NCBI RefSeq assembly: GCF_030704535.1 | Contig: NC_081815.1 | Coordinates: 1,875,001-1,939,000, forward strand | From: Vitis vinifera | Taxonomy: Eukaryota > Streptophyta > Magnoliopsida > Vitales > Vitaceae | Length of the DNA stretch: 64,000 bases | Direction of reading: 5' to 3' | Shown: positions 35,084 through 48,100 of the stretch, in pieces | Layout: each line of letters begins with the position of its first letter | Numbering within the stretch: position 1 is the stretch's first letter | Made by a program: the position numbers and the translations under genes | The notes under the pieces: generated by a model | The model's input: only the letters and a program-made list of their open reading frames with translations | Told to the model about the DNA's origin: nothing | Databases searched by the model: none

Positions 35084-38000
35084 TCTACCAATTGCAGATT
35101 AACTATCACAATGTATGCAAATTGGAGGCACAGGCTTTGACCACCTTGGAATATCCTCTAGGAAGTGGTGTAACCATTCAGCCTCTTCCCCACATTTATC
35201 TAGTGCTATAAATTCAGATTCCATTGTGGATCTGGCAATAACCGTTTGTTTTGAGGATTTCCACGACACTGCTGCACCTCCTAGTGTAAACACATAACCA
35301 CTATGGGATTTTGAGTCTTTAACATTAGATATCCAATTCGCATCACTATATCCTTCAAGTACAGCAGGATATCTCGTATAGTGCAGCCCATAATCACGAG
35401 TAAACCGTAAGTACTTTAGTACTCTTATAATTCCTTGCCAATGCTTGGCTCCGGGATTACTCGTATATCTACTCAGTTTACTAACCGCATAGGCTATGTC
35501 TGGTCTTGTACAACTCATTAAGTACATTAGACTGCCTATTATTCTAGAGTATTCTACTTGAGAAACACTCTCACCTTTATTCTTGGACAAATGTAGAGTT
35601 ACATCCACCGGTGTTCTAGCAACTCCAGAATTATCTTTATCAAACTTTCCAAGAATTTTGTCTACATAATGTGACTGACTTAATATGAGTTCATCTGATG
35701 TTCTTTTGATTTTTATTCCTAATATAACATCAGCAAGTCCCATATCTTTCATGTCAAACCTTGAATTCAACATGTTCTTTGTAGATGTGATCATCTTATC
35801 ATCACTACCAACAATAAGCATGTCATCTACATACAAACATACAATGACATATCCATGTTCTGTATCCTTGACATAAACACACTTGTCACATTCATTGATT
35901 TTGAAGCCATGTGACAGCATAACATTGTCAAATTTTTCATGCCATTGTTTCGGTGCTTGTTTTAAGCCATACAAAGATTTCACCAGTTTACAAACTTTCT
36001 TTTCTTGTCCTGGAGCTGAAAAACCCTCAGGTTGCTCCATATAGATTTCTTCATCTAAATCTCCATTTAGAAAGGCTGTTTTTACATCCACTTGATGTAT
36101 TTCAAGATTTCTCAATGCAGCAATTGCAAGTACCATCCTTATGGAATTTATTCTCGTCACAGGAGAATATGTGTCAAAATAATCTAGGCCTTTAGTTTGT
36201 CTGTAGCCTTTGATTACAAGTCTTGCTTTATACTTGTCAATTGATCCATCTACTTTTATCTTTCTCTTGAAAATCCACTTGGAACTTAAAGGTTTACAAC
36301 CTGGTGGAAGATCCACTAGTTCCCAAGTATGGTTTTGCAATATGGAATCAATTTCACTCTTAATGGCCTCTTTCCACATAAGACCTTCTGTAGAGTTCAC
36401 TGCCTCTTTAAAAGTTTGAGGTTCGCCTTCAAGCATAAAAGTTAGAAAATCTGGACCAAAAGACTTTTCTGTCCTTACCCTTTTGCTACGTCTAGGTTCT
36501 ACCTCAACTTCTTCATTTTGATCCTGACTCTCAAGCATTCTTTTTTATGAACTTGGCTCTTCTTTGGATTTACATGGAAATACATCTTCAAAGAATGATG
36601 CATTCCTTGATTCCATTATCGTGTTCTTATGAATATCTGGGATATTTGATTCATAAACAAGAAACCGATAAGCATTACTATTATGTGCATAGCCAATGAA
36701 AATGCAATCAATAGTCTTAGGTCCTATTTTCACCTTTTTAGGTGGAGGAACTGCCACTTTAGCAAGACATCCCCACATTCGTAAGTATGTGTAGGATGGC
36801 TTTCTTCCTTTCCATAACTCATATGGAGTCTTTTCTGCTTTCTTTTTGGGTACCTTATTCAAAAGGTAATTAGCAGTTAAAATGGCTTCTCCCCACATGT
36901 TTTGTGGCAAACTAGAACTTATTAACATTGCATTCATCATTTCCTTTAAGGTACGATTCTTTCGCTCAGCCACTCCATTGGATTGAGGCGAATAAGGTGC
37001 TGTTGTTTCGTGTATAATCCCATGTTGAGCACAAATGTCAACAAATGGCGATTCATACTCACCACCTCGATCACTTCTTAGTACCTTAATTTTCTTGTTA
37101 AGTTGATTCTCAACTTCGTTTTTATAGAGAACAAATTTCTCTATAGCTTCATCCTTGCTTTTTAGTAAATACACATAACAGTATTTGGTGCTATCGTCAA
37201 CAAAAGTAATAAAATATTTATTACCACCTCTTGTTTGTACAAATTTCAAATCACAGATATCACTATGGATCAAATCAAGGGGTTCAGTGTTTCTTTCAAC
37301 ACTTTGAAAAGATGACCTTGTTAGTTTTGCCTCAGCACAAGTTTCACATTTATGGTTGGAATTAATTTGGAATGTTGGTATATGATTTAAGTTAATTAAT
37401 CTACGTAATGTATCATAATTAACATGTCCTAATCTACCATGCCATAGATTAGAAGACTCAAGCATGTAAGTAGAAGTACTAGCTTTATTCATATTTGACT
37501 TAATAATAGCCATTACATTGAGTTTCCACATTCCATCACTCATATACCCTTTCCCAACATACATTCCACTCTTGGACAAAATAAATTTGTTTGACTCAAA
37601 GACCAACCGAAATCCATGATTATTCAACAATGAACCAGACACCAAGTTCTTGCGAATTTCCGGTACATATAAAACATTGGTCAGAGTCAACTCTTTCCCA
37701 GAAGTCATCTTCAAGATTACTTTACCTTGACCCTTGATCTCAGAGGTGGCAGAGTTCCCCATGAACACTTTTTCCCCATTCTCAATTGGTTCAAAAGTGG
37801 AGAACATTTTCTTATCAGAGCATACATGGCGAGTAGCACCAGTATCAATCCACCATTCCTTTGGGTTAGAACCCACCAAGTTCACCTCAGAGACTACTGC
37901 TGTGAGGTCAATGTCAGAAACATTTTTAGTGATGTCGTCAATCACATTAGCTTCCTTAGGTTTATTCTTTTTGGGCAGTCTACAATCAACAGACTTGTGA

Positions 38001-38860
38001 CCTTGCTTACCACAATTGAAGCATTTCCCTTGAAATTTCGGCTTCTTTGAGATCCCTCCTTTAGGTCCCAACTTAGATCATTTCCCTTTGTTGTTGTTCA
38101 TCTTTGCCTTGGAACTTTGACCATGTTCCACAAAGTTAGCCTTGGCCTCATTTAGAGTGTGCGCCCCTTTCTTTTCAAATCTTCTATTATCTTCTTCAAT
38201 GCGAAGTCTAATAATTAGATCCTCGATGCTCATTTCCTTTCTTTTGTGCTTGAGGTAATTCTTAAAATCTTTCCAAGCAGGGGGTAGTTTCTCAATAATA
38301 GCTGCTACTTGGAAAGTTTCACTCAACATCATTCCCTCAGCATGTATCTCATGCAAGATTACTTGAAGTTCTTGGACTTGACTTACCACAGTCTTGGAAT
38401 CTACCATCTTATAGTCGAGGAAGCGACCCACAACAAATTTCTTAGCCCCGGCATCCTCAGTTTTATATTTCCGGTCTAGAGATTCCCATAGCTCCTTAGC
38501 TGTTTTCTTGTCAGAATAAACATTGTACAACGAATCAGCTAAACCATTCATGACATAATTTCTACACAAGAAGTCAGAATGTTTCCAAGCATCTATAGCA
38601 CTGATGACTTGGATATCGTGCTCGTCTTCTTTGAGCTTAGGAGCATCCTCAGTCAAGAATCTTGCAAGATTCAACGTGGTCAAATAGAATAACATCTTTT
38701 GTTGCCACCTTTTAAAATTTAGTCCACTGAACTTCTCTGGTTTTTCTCCTGGTGAGACAGAGATTGGTACAACAGTAGGCATCGCTGGCACTTGGGCCAC
38801 AGTAGGGGTTGCCACTGGGGCTAATTCAGTTACAACAACGTTATCGGATTCAGTTGTCAT
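34880..38860 (-). pseudogene. Copia Gag-Pol polyprotein, three in-frame stops
   Basis: One reading frame of 1327 codons from an ATG at 38860 to a TAA at 34880-34882 is cut only by TGA at 38078-38080, TAA at 36545-36547 and TAA at 35099-35101. There is no frameshift. Gag of the UBN2 type runs to the first stop. Then come the zinc knuckle (C-x2-C-x4-H-x4-C, about 38020), the aspartic protease motif DTGA, the integrase zinc-binding region and the catalytic core around SDRGGEYE. The reverse transcriptase has YVDDM, and RNase H ends in the last segment. The second stop falls between integrase and reverse transcriptase, and the third inside RNase H. An alternative Gag start lies ten codons upstream at 38890. 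Confidence 0.93.
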
Positions 38861-38890
38861 TTTCCTGAAACATCCAAGAAAATGTGTCAA

Positions 38891-39287
38891 TTTCTTTTTC
38901 CTTTTTTTTTTTTCTTTTTTTTTTCTTTTTTTTTTTTCAAAAACTTTAAAAAAAAAAAACTGAAAATCACTTTACAGAGTATTCCCAGGAAAGACTAGTG
39001 GGGTATAATGACCCAAACCAAGACTAGCTTCCTTAGACAGAATATTCAATTCCCAGGAAATTGGAGGGGTCACAAATGGTCCCACTTAAATTCCAATTAC
39101 CTTAGACAGAACTTCTCTGTATCATAATTTCCAAATTTTCAAAAGACTTGGTACAAACTTTATAAGAAGGTATTTTTCCCATAATAAAAAAAAACATGAG
39201 TCATAGTCCAATGGTGTCATACTGAGTTGAGCATGAGAAAAAGGGCTCAGGTTATGAGTTCGAAACTTCTTTTTGTAACAAATGGTT

Positions 39288-39318
<31 letters not shown>

Positions 39319-39732
39319 CCAGATTTGTTTTTTTTTTTTCTTCAGATAAACCCAATTTCAACAAACTTTTTTTTTTTTCTTTCGAAAAAAAATTTGTTTT
39401 TCCAAAAAAAAAAAACCAACAAACAATTTTTTTTTTTTTTAGAAAACAACAACTTGTTTTCCTAAAACTTTTTTTTTTTTTTTTTTTTTTTTCCGAAACC
39501 GAAAACAACAAACCAAATTGTTTGTTTGTTTTCCCGGAAAACTTAAACAACAAGATTATTTATTTATTTATTTTTCCAATTACAAATTGTAATTTAATTT
39601 TTTTTTTTTTCGTCTTCACAACCACGGTTTTTTTTTTTTTTTTTTTCTTTCTTCTTCTTCCTGATAACTTTTTTTTTTTTTTTTTTCCTTTTCACCAACC
39701 ACTGGTTTTCCTTTGAAAATCTGTTTTAAGAA
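38891..39732 (-). other. Homopolymer-rich leader of the Copia element
   Basis: This lies between the 5' LTR and gag. On the plus strand it is a series of T runs of 10-30 bases broken by short unique stretches; read in the element's sense it is A-rich. Long open frames here (such as 39122-39553 and 39282-39716) are artefacts of the homopolymers. A tRNA-like fragment at 39201-39268 is listed separately. Confidence 0.7.
39201..39268 (+). mobile_element. tRNA-Lys-like SINE fragment
   Basis: A box-like TAGTCCAATGG and B box-like GTTCGAAAC (within GGTTATGAGTTCGAAACTT) are spaced as in tRNA genes. The middle (GAGCATGAGA, then GGGCTCAGG) resembles the D-arm to anticodon-stem region of plant tRNA-Lys. 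It is followed by TTTTTGTAACAAATGG and long T runs. It probably is a tRNA-derived SINE or tRNA relic embedded in the retrotransposon leader, antisense to the element. Confidence 0.4.
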
Positions 39733-40228
39733 TGTTAGACAACCACTCTGCACACACTGGTTAGTTCATAAGAAAATAAAAGAAAACTGAAAAAAAAAAA
39801 AAAAAAACAGAGAATTAAGGAAGAAGATTAGACCGAGTCTTGTGGAAAACACAATCTCCTTAAAACAGATTCGCCTTCTCCACAGGTGCTTTGAGAATCG
39901 CAAGGCGTCTGTCTCCCAAGATAAAACGATCTTCGAATGGCAACAACAACACTCTGCAGCCACTCCGGCGAACTGGAAATTGTTCAACTCTATCACGGAC
40001 ACGGAAGGAAGGAACTCTTAAACACTCTGACAATACTCCAACGTTTTTCTGTACTTTTTTGAAAGAAAGTCTACCACTATTTATAGACTTCAAGGAAGAA
40101 AGAACACAGACAGGTTCAGAAAGCCAAAATGAATTTGGCTTCTTGAGACTCTTAGAATTCTGGAAAAATGAATGAATTTACTTAATGCAATTGATTTACT
40201 TAATTTCATTCATCCCCTTTTTCCAACA
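39733..40228 (-). repeat. 5' LTR of the Copia element
   Basis: 496 bp, the upstream LTR for a minus-strand element. On the minus strand it carries TATAAATA (plus positions 40078-40085), a good TATA box about 150 bp into the LTR, so it should contain the U3 promoter and R start. About 98.6% identical to the other LTR. Confidence 0.95.
40078..40085 (-). promoter_or_regulatory. TATA box of the Copia 5' LTR
   Basis: TATAAATA on the minus strand, followed by AGTGGTAGAC. The same octamer is conserved in the other LTR. It is the likely core promoter for the element's genomic RNA. Confidence 0.65.
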
Positions 40229-40233
40229 TACTG

Positions 40234-42880
40234 TCGGCCCAAGCTTCATTGGACTTACCAATAGGAACACACCATTGTCTCTGGCCGTGACTACACAACA
40301 AGAGGTGTCAACTAAATTCAGGAGATGGAGCATGGGCGCTTGATGAATTTTCAATGGTTTGGTCTATGAAAATGTGAGTAGGGCTATAACTTGGGTGGAT
40401 GGAACGAGTTAAAAGTTCAATCCGAATCAAATTATTTATTAGTATGTTCGATTATGTCAAATCCAATAAGGTTAGGTAACATTGGAATAGGATCAGATAA
40501 CACCGTATTATCAAAGAAGATATCATGATACTATACTATCTTTTGCGAATGACGATAATACGATGATTTCAGGTTTTCAAAAGGGCGACATTGTAGATTA
40601 GATTCTTACTTGTTGAAGGGTTATAGTAATGTTTTCTAATATAATGACAAATTGACAATTAGGTAGTTATAATAGTCAATCTATAGTTTCATTCATTGAT
40701 ATAGATAACGAGATTACACTTTCGTTGATGACTTGTTTCTAGTGCAATAAAGAATGCAAGCAAACAGAGTCGTCGTTGCCCAAATCTTATTAGATAGGTT
40801 TCCAGTTGATGAAAACAACTTGCAAACTCTATGCACGACAAGTAAGAAATCTATAGAGCATCCAATGAGACTAGTTTTTATTAGATAGTTGGGTTGTGAA
40901 CGAGTAAAAGTGAAATTGAGGTTTGGAACCCAAGGGCGTTTAACTTTCGGTACTTTGCGAGGTAGGGAGTCATATCAGTGAATGTTCTTGCCTTCACTTG
41001 CTCTATTGATCTGTCAATTCAATCTTCGTCTTGTTATTAGGTGCCCATACTTTTTAATTGATAAATATTGCAATAAGTATTATAATTAAGGAAAACACTT
41101 GTATTTTGGCTTCGGGAATTCCTAGTTCAGGTTAAGTCGATATAAGGTGGTCCTATGTTCTCAATGGATATCAAACAAAATTATAATGGTTTTAAAAATT
41201 GTTTAAAAAATTGATGTATCAACAATTTTTTTTTTCAAATTTTAAATTTTTTTATAGTGATTTTTAATAATATAAAGTAAATATATACATTTTGTATTAA
41301 ATATTCCATTGAGTTCGCCGGGATAGAACTCAACAGTTACACATATTTGTTTGACACTATACTTCGATTCTACCATTTTGAAATGAAAATCAACTCTATC
41401 AATTTCGTCTTTGTCTACAAAAATGATTGAAAATGTTTCAAAAAAGGTAAACATATAATGTATAAAAAGTTTGCAAAATAGACACTTATGTCTTTTAAAT
41501 TCACTTTTATAAAATTTTAAATTTGAGGTGGTAAAAATATATTAATGACTCAATTTTTTAAAATAATTTTTAAAACTATAAATTTTTCATTTTCATTGTA
41601 AGATTTTAAAAGTTTTTGTATCTTATATAAAAATTATCATTATTTTATATAAAATAAGAAGCATATTCAAATGAATACTTATAGTTTTTCTTTGTTATTT
41701 TTATGTATTTTATATTTGAATTATATTAATTAAAAAAGAATAAGCCACGTAGATATATTTTTCTAAGAAAAAAATAATCTTTCTAACTCTCTTTTCTTAA
41801 TATATATAATGATTGTCTCGTATTATTTTTTCAATATACGACATTCTTTTTCAATATAAGACATTCTTTGGAATCAATTTATTCATGTACAACATTCTTT
41901 AGATTCTTTTCTTAATAAACAATATTCTTTAGACTCAAATTTCCAATATGTAATATTCTTTAGAATCAGATTGTTATTAACCAAATTTCACACATTGTTT
42001 ATTTGAATACGAGATTAGGACTCCAATTTGAGTAGGTTGAACCGAACTTAATCAATTCAAGCCCAATTTAGGTTGATTTTTTAACTTGAGGCACTTGATC
42101 AGATTTCAATCTAACATCGTTATTTTAAGCTTTGATTAAGTTTAGATTGATTGAGTTTGTGGAATAATATGATTCAAAATTCATTAATAACTTTTTAGGA
42201 TTAATTGATTAAAATGGATGAAAATATCCAAAATTTATAAAACTAACCTTTCCCATTTTTTTAACTTGAAGTGTAACCAAATTTTGACATAAATACCCTT
42301 CAACACTTCTGCCATTTGCATGTATGTTTTTTAAAAAAAAACAAATGGTTATTTTTGCAAGAAAATGATGAAGAAATTTTTGTCTAAAATGAGTATTTTT
42401 TTAGATTGAAAAAAAGTGAAAGGTTAGTTTTACAAAGTGAGGACGACTTCATCCATTTTAATTGGTTATCCTTTTTTTTTTTTAATTATACATATGCCAA
42501 AATTTAAATAATAAATAATATACAATTTCAACAAAATAACAAAAAATAAAAATAAATTTATACATCTTTGTAAAAGATGAAAAGTATATGATATAATTAT
42601 AATTTGATATTTTTCCTCCAAAATCTAAATAAATAAAATGTTATTGCATAAAATAATACAAATTATAAGTATTATTATAATATTAAATCAAGTTCAAGTT
42701 ATATTTAAGTTGCCTAAACCTTGATTTGAGTAAAACAGGTATTATGTTTGAATTAACAAAAATATATTATCAAACTCAACCAAAATAGTAAAAATAATTT
42801 CCAAGCCAACACTAAGGTCGGGTCAGGTTGGAAGCCAAAGTTGCATCCCTCACTTAGTGAGAGAGATTAAGAGTGTACAT
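40234..42880. other. AT-rich intergenic DNA
   Basis: No gene is recognised. At about 41830-41970 a degenerate repeat of roughly 25-35 bp (AATATACGACATTCTTT and variants) occurs five times. From about 42010 to 42860 are phrases rich in AACCCGACC-like words; the end near 42850 (reverse complement AGGGATGCAACTTTGGC) looks like a hAT terminal sequence. I could not pair it with another end. Confidence 0.4.
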
Positions 42881-42883
42881 TAA

Positions 42884-43969
42884 GAGCCCGTTTGATAGTG
42901 ATTTTTAAAAGTGTTTCTACCATTAAAAACACTTTTAAGTGTTTTTGGGATGAAAATAAAGTGTTTGACAAATTTTAAAAAACACTTTTGAAAATCTGGA
43001 AAAACACTTGAAGTGATTTTTAGAGAATCACTTGACGGGTGTTTTTTTTAAAAAAACACTTCATTTTTTTTTAAATATTCCAAAAATGCCCCCAGTGATT
43101 CCCGATATCTTTCTTCCCTTTCGTTCATACCTCCCTCCTTTATTTTCCTCCTCCATCGCTCTCCATCTGAGACAACACAGTAAACCTCTATTTTCATTCG
43201 AGATCGTGGATCGAAGGTAACCCTCTATTCTTTTTTTGTTTTCCTTTTCCATTTTTTTTTTGGGAAACTAATATGTAATCATATATTGTTTTACTTTGAA
43301 ATTTATCTTTTATTCAATGTTCTTTTTTATTGATTTAGATATTTTTTGTAAATATTTTTAAAAATTTTAGTATATTGATAAAAAAAATTATTATTTTTAA
43401 TTAGAAAAATCTTTTTTTTTTAGAAATTAATAGGTGGTCATATATTGTTTTACTTTTAAAATTATCTTTTATTCAATGTTCTTTTTTTTATTATTGATTT
43501 AGATGTTTTTTGTAAATATTTTTTAAAATTTTAGTATAGTGATAAAAAAATTATTATTTTTAATTAGAAAAGTCTTTTTTTTTTTAGAAATTAATAGGTT
43601 TCCGATTTTTCGCTTTCAAATAAGATATCTTCTATTGGTACGTACCTCGCTTTCTAGTACGTCCATAATCATATATTGTTTTAATTTTAAAATTATATTT
43701 TATTCAATGTTATTTTTTTAGTGATTTAGATGTTTTTTCATTAATAAAAAGTTTTTTTGTTTATTATACCATTTTTTTTAATTAAAATTGTATGTCTTTT
43801 TTGGTAATTTATTAATATTAAAAGTGTTTTTATATTTATACAATATATTATTAAAAACACTTTAGAATCATTTTTTCTGATTATCATAAAAGTGTTTTTC
43901 ACAGAAACACTATAGTAGAAAACACTTCAAATAAAAACACTTCCACTAGAATCACTACCAAACGGGCTC
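42884..43969. mobile_element. PIF/Harbinger-type (Tourist-like) non-autonomous DNA element
   Basis: The ends are a near-perfect inverted repeat: GAGCCCGTTTGATAGTGATT on the left, and the reverse complement of the right end GAGCCCGTTTGGTAGTGATT. The flanking TAA at 42881-42883 and 43970-43972 fits the 3-bp TTA/TAA target duplication of PIF/Harbinger. Motifs like AAGTGTTTTT recur in both subterminal zones in inverted orientation. The core (43275-43740) has two and a half tandem copies of a roughly 160-bp unit starting CATATATTGTTTTA. There is no transposase. Confidence 0.75.
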
Positions 43970-43972
43970 TAA

Positions 43973-45166
43973 GTCCATTTGTTACTTATTACACAATGAA
44001 AAATAATATTTTGGAAATTGTATTACCAGGTTTAACAACTTGTGAGTTTACATACCATCGAACTCAACCCATTTATTCAATTAATTTTGAGTCATGTTAT
44101 TAGCCTAAAAAATGTGTTGTGTGTGTCTTAAAATATTTTTGACATTATTTATGGAATTTTTTGAATTTATAATAAGCAAATTTCAGTTAGTTCTTACTAA
44201 ATAAGACTCAAATTATTCCATCCTTCTAAGTACGAATGAGTTCAACCCAACCTAAAATTTGACCATACTATCCAACCAACAGACCTAATTTGATCAACCA
44301 CAATGTTACTTAAATTTAACCAAAACTATGAAAAATGGGGATAGATTGGATTTTGTTTGAATATCTTAAGTTATAAGTCGAGTTTAGATTAAACTCGAAT
44401 TAGTGCAAAATTAACCTAACTTGCCCGTCTCAATAGACACTCATTTTTGAGGTAATTTTTGAGTCAACTTGATTAGGCTCTTCTTAATTAAACTATCCAA
44501 ACTTTGATAAAAGATCAATTAAGAATTTGAGATGGAAAAATATCGGGATCAATTTTATATTATTCGTTTTTAAAACATTTTGTATAGATTTTTTTAAATT
44601 TAAAAATAAAAAAATAAAAAATAAAAGGAATATCAGTTGAGTGAAAGATGATGTTTGGGTGGGTGGAGGATCAATAATACAATTTTACAACTTAAAATTC
44701 TTGAGAGCTGCCAAAACCAAAACCATACAAAAGGTTTTTAAGATTGAATTGAAAAGTGAACCCATTTACTATCATATTACGAAATGTCATTCCAAAGTCC
44801 AAATTGATGGGTCATCTGCCTGAATTATTGGACTCACATCTCACCCATTTACAAATATATCTTCTGTCAAAAAATTTTCTAACTCAATCTTTGTAGTATC
44901 TTTTTTTTTTTTTTTTGTAAATATAAATAATAGCCTTTGGTCCTCCATTTATATAATAAAGTTTGCATTTTAATAAATCACTGAATCTGAAAGGAGGGGT
45001 GTTTTGGTACTTTCACTCGCACTCTCCACTCGAAGCTCAGCAAATCCAAGACTTCGGTTGGTTAACCTCAACCAGGGGTTACACTACGCACCCCACCTCC
45101 ACCCTCTGTCTCCCTCTACAGCCGAGCTTTCTCGCTCTACATCCTCTCTCTCGCTCTCTCTGTGCA
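43973..45166. other. Upstream flank of the KEA gene
   Basis: AT-rich with short words such as CTCAACCCA. The last 200 bp before the ATG are CT-rich, consistent with a leader. No gene is recognised; the 60-codon frame at 44641-44823 has no family. Confidence 0.4.
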
Positions 45167-48100
45167 ATGAAGATGGCTTCGTCTTCGCTCTTCGTTTTCT
45201 TCGTTGTTCTCCTCTGCCTCGCTTCTCGGCCGTCGCACTCGCACACTGAGTCGAGTCTGTTGGAGGACACCAATGCGACGGCGGAGTCCAACGCCTCGCG
45301 GTCGAGATCTCAGGACAGCTTCGCCGACATGATCGATCGGGCGCTGGAGAAGGAGTTCACGGAAAATGAACAAACCGGAGGTGAGCAGATCTGAACTCAT
45401 TTCTCTAGTTTCGGCTTCACTGTCTCCGCATTTCGTTTCTAGGCAGTTTTATTTTATTTTACCTTTTTGTGTGTGTGCGGTTGGTGAGCTAGGGTTTCGG
45501 TTCTGAAGAACTGGCATTGGAATTTACACCAATAGGCCTGCGGTGATTTCAAACTTGGCATTATTTTTTATTGAAATTGAATAGGTGTATTGATCTCTTG
45601 TGGATTTATTTTTCGTGTCTCCTCTTGTATTTTTGCAATTTCTTGTGGGAATGTGTGCTACTGATTCTTTGTTGTCTCGAGGAAGTTGTAATACTTACTG
45701 TTGTGTTGAGCTCGGTTTGTTGCTGAGTAGATGTACCAAAAAGAATAAAAGAAAAGAAATTAAATTAGAAATTTTAATATCTGAGATTTTAATACTTTTG
45801 ATATCTTTGGATTTTAATAATTAGGGACTTCAGAAAAAAAGTCTTTGCTGGACGGAATCGAAGTGGTTATGTCAATTATTTTTGAGAAAATCGTGTAAAG
45901 CCTAAGACTAAACTTCCTTGGTTTATTTTTCCTCCTTGGTTTTTGCAGCAACCAAATGAGGTTTTAGAGAAAGAATCGAGTAATTATGAGCATTGGGTTA
46001 CCCTAACTTTTGTTTTCTCTTGCAGCCAGTGATGCTGGTAGCTTCAACAACAGTGTTGCGGAACAGCAGGTTGGTATTGATGTTCTTGAAACTGTTAATG
46101 ATGTTGTATGGTGAATTGACCTTAATGGATTACGTGATGAACTTGACTAAGTTTAATGGAGACAAGGTCATGAGATGGACAGTATTTGAGTCAAACTTTT
46201 GAATCCACTAACGTAAGTGGACTAATTTTTGGTGGGTTTATAAAGTCATCCAATTACTTTTAGATTGTGCTGGGAGTGCGCTTGCATGGAAGAGTCTCCT
46301 CTGCTTTTCTTTTTTTGGATAGGCATTCTCCACTTAATCTCTTGTAATGAGTGTATGCAACAATTTTTCTTTTTTGCAATACATAATTTTTTTTAATTTT
46401 ATTCAAGATCATTTAGCAACATCCTGTTAACTGTTGGTGGTTGACAAATTGGTCAAACAACAGGGATATATGTCCTGTTGTGGGAATGTCCTTTTGTTAT
46501 TAAGCTAAAACCTTTAGGTCCTTCTCAGTGTCAATTGCAGAAGCTACTGCTCCAAGAGCTGGTCTCTTAATGGCAAATTATTTTAATGCATAGCAGTAAG
46601 CTCATATGGAAAGTGATTCCTTTCTTGTTGTAGATTGTGAGAATTTTGTTTTTTCTTTTGGGTACATTATTCCACCTTAGGATTGTAAGGAAGAAGCATT
46701 TCTTGGATTGATGATTATTTGAGTGTATCTCTGATTCAAGTAATTATTGAGTGTATTTGTAGTCGAAATTCAAGATATATTTTCTTAGGTTCTTATATAG
46801 TCTCTCTATTATTGTTTGAACAAACTTTTGACACTGCTAAATCCAGTTTCTTTATATGTTTGATTTTATCAGGCAGTTTTGGAAACTGTTGCTAGAGTTA
46901 GGCCCAAGAAAAACGACACGAAGGAGGAGAAGTATGTTAGCACAATAGGATAATTTCATATTGTCGTAGAAGTATATTTCCATCGATCCTAAATTTGAGC
47001 ATTGTCACTTGTTTGTGATCCCTTGTTTAGGTCATTTCAGCTTCACAATGTTTTCAATTTGGATAATGAGAACAGACAAGAAGATACACCAACATTGATA
47101 GATCGAAAGGTATGCCTTTTAAAATGTCAACTAAAACTTCTATCCTGTTCAGAATTTATATTAGTTGCACCGTAGTTATGAATGCACTATTATACGACTG
47201 TTTCTAAAATTTATTTTTTGGAGCTGTCATGTTTGAAGCTGATTAAATTTTGACACAGCTGTTGGAAATTATATCTTCAGGACAATGTTTTTATTATGTC
47301 CAATCCCAAGTCAAAGTACCCTGTGCTACAGTTAGACTTGAGGTTAGTTCTCTCTCTCTCTCTCTCTCTCTCTCTAGTCCTTGACTTCCATTTCTTATGG
47401 CACTAACTGTAGCTTGTTATATGATCCAAACTATTCACATTAATGGCTTTGCAGATTGATATCAGATTTGGTTGTTGTCATTGTTTCTGCAACTTGTGGC
47501 GGCATCGCCTTTGCTTGTGCTGGACAGCCGGTCTGACCATTATTCTTGATCTTTACTTTGTTCACGATGAGCTATAATTTTGCAGAGTGGAATGCTATTG
47601 TTTGTTTGTTTGTTTGGTGTTTTTTTTATCTACTTTGGTTATAACTCTTTTGTTGCTAAAAGAATTTTTTTTCTTGTGACTTTTTGGAAATTTGCAGGTT
47701 ATTACTGGATATCTACTGGCAGGATCTGTTATTGGACCTGGAGGTTTAAGTTTTGTTAGTGAAATGGTGCAAGTATGTGCCTTTTACATTTATCATGGTC
47801 AACAACTTGGTTTGTTTTTATTTTTATTTTCATTTTTCTTGCCTTTATTCTTATTTTTCATTTTTTTTTTTTAGTTTTCTCATTTTCCATGGCAATCTAT
47901 TTAAACATTAGTGGATTAGAAATTAGGAATTTTCAGTGGTATTTTGATGTGATTCTTTTAGAGTTCTGCTTAGTTCAAAATGTGATTTTCAAAACCCCTT
48001 TTTTCTCATAATTAAAAAAAGAAAAAGACTGATTTCCTTCTTGTGTTATTGTTGTTTCCAAGAGTTAATGGCTCATTAACATCGTTATTATGTAGGAGTT

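Larger units (their letters stand above)
33819..40228 (-). mobile_element. Complete Ty1/copia LTR retrotransposon, minus strand
   Basis: The 6410-bp element is bounded by the 5-bp target duplication TACTG (33814-33818 and 40229-40233). Two LTRs run TGTTAG to CCAACA. By eye they differ by seven substitutions plus one base of poly-A length over about 496 bp, so the insertion is recent. On the minus strand the order is 5' LTR, A-rich leader, gag, zinc knuckle, protease, integrase, reverse transcriptase, RNase H, then a purine-rich tract (TGTGGGGAAT) beside the 3' LTR. This Gag-PR-INT-RT-RH order defines Copia. No canonical primer-binding site complementary to initiator tRNA-Met (TGGTATCAGAGC type) follows the 5' LTR. 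Three in-frame stops make this copy non-functional. Confidence 0.97.

Noticed and set aside
39122..39716. Open frames of about 144 codons rich in Phe or Lys
   Set aside because: Produced by T and A homopolymer runs in the Copia leader.
41242..41454. 70-codon minus-strand frame
   Set aside because: No recognisable family, AT-rich surroundings and no splice or promoter support.
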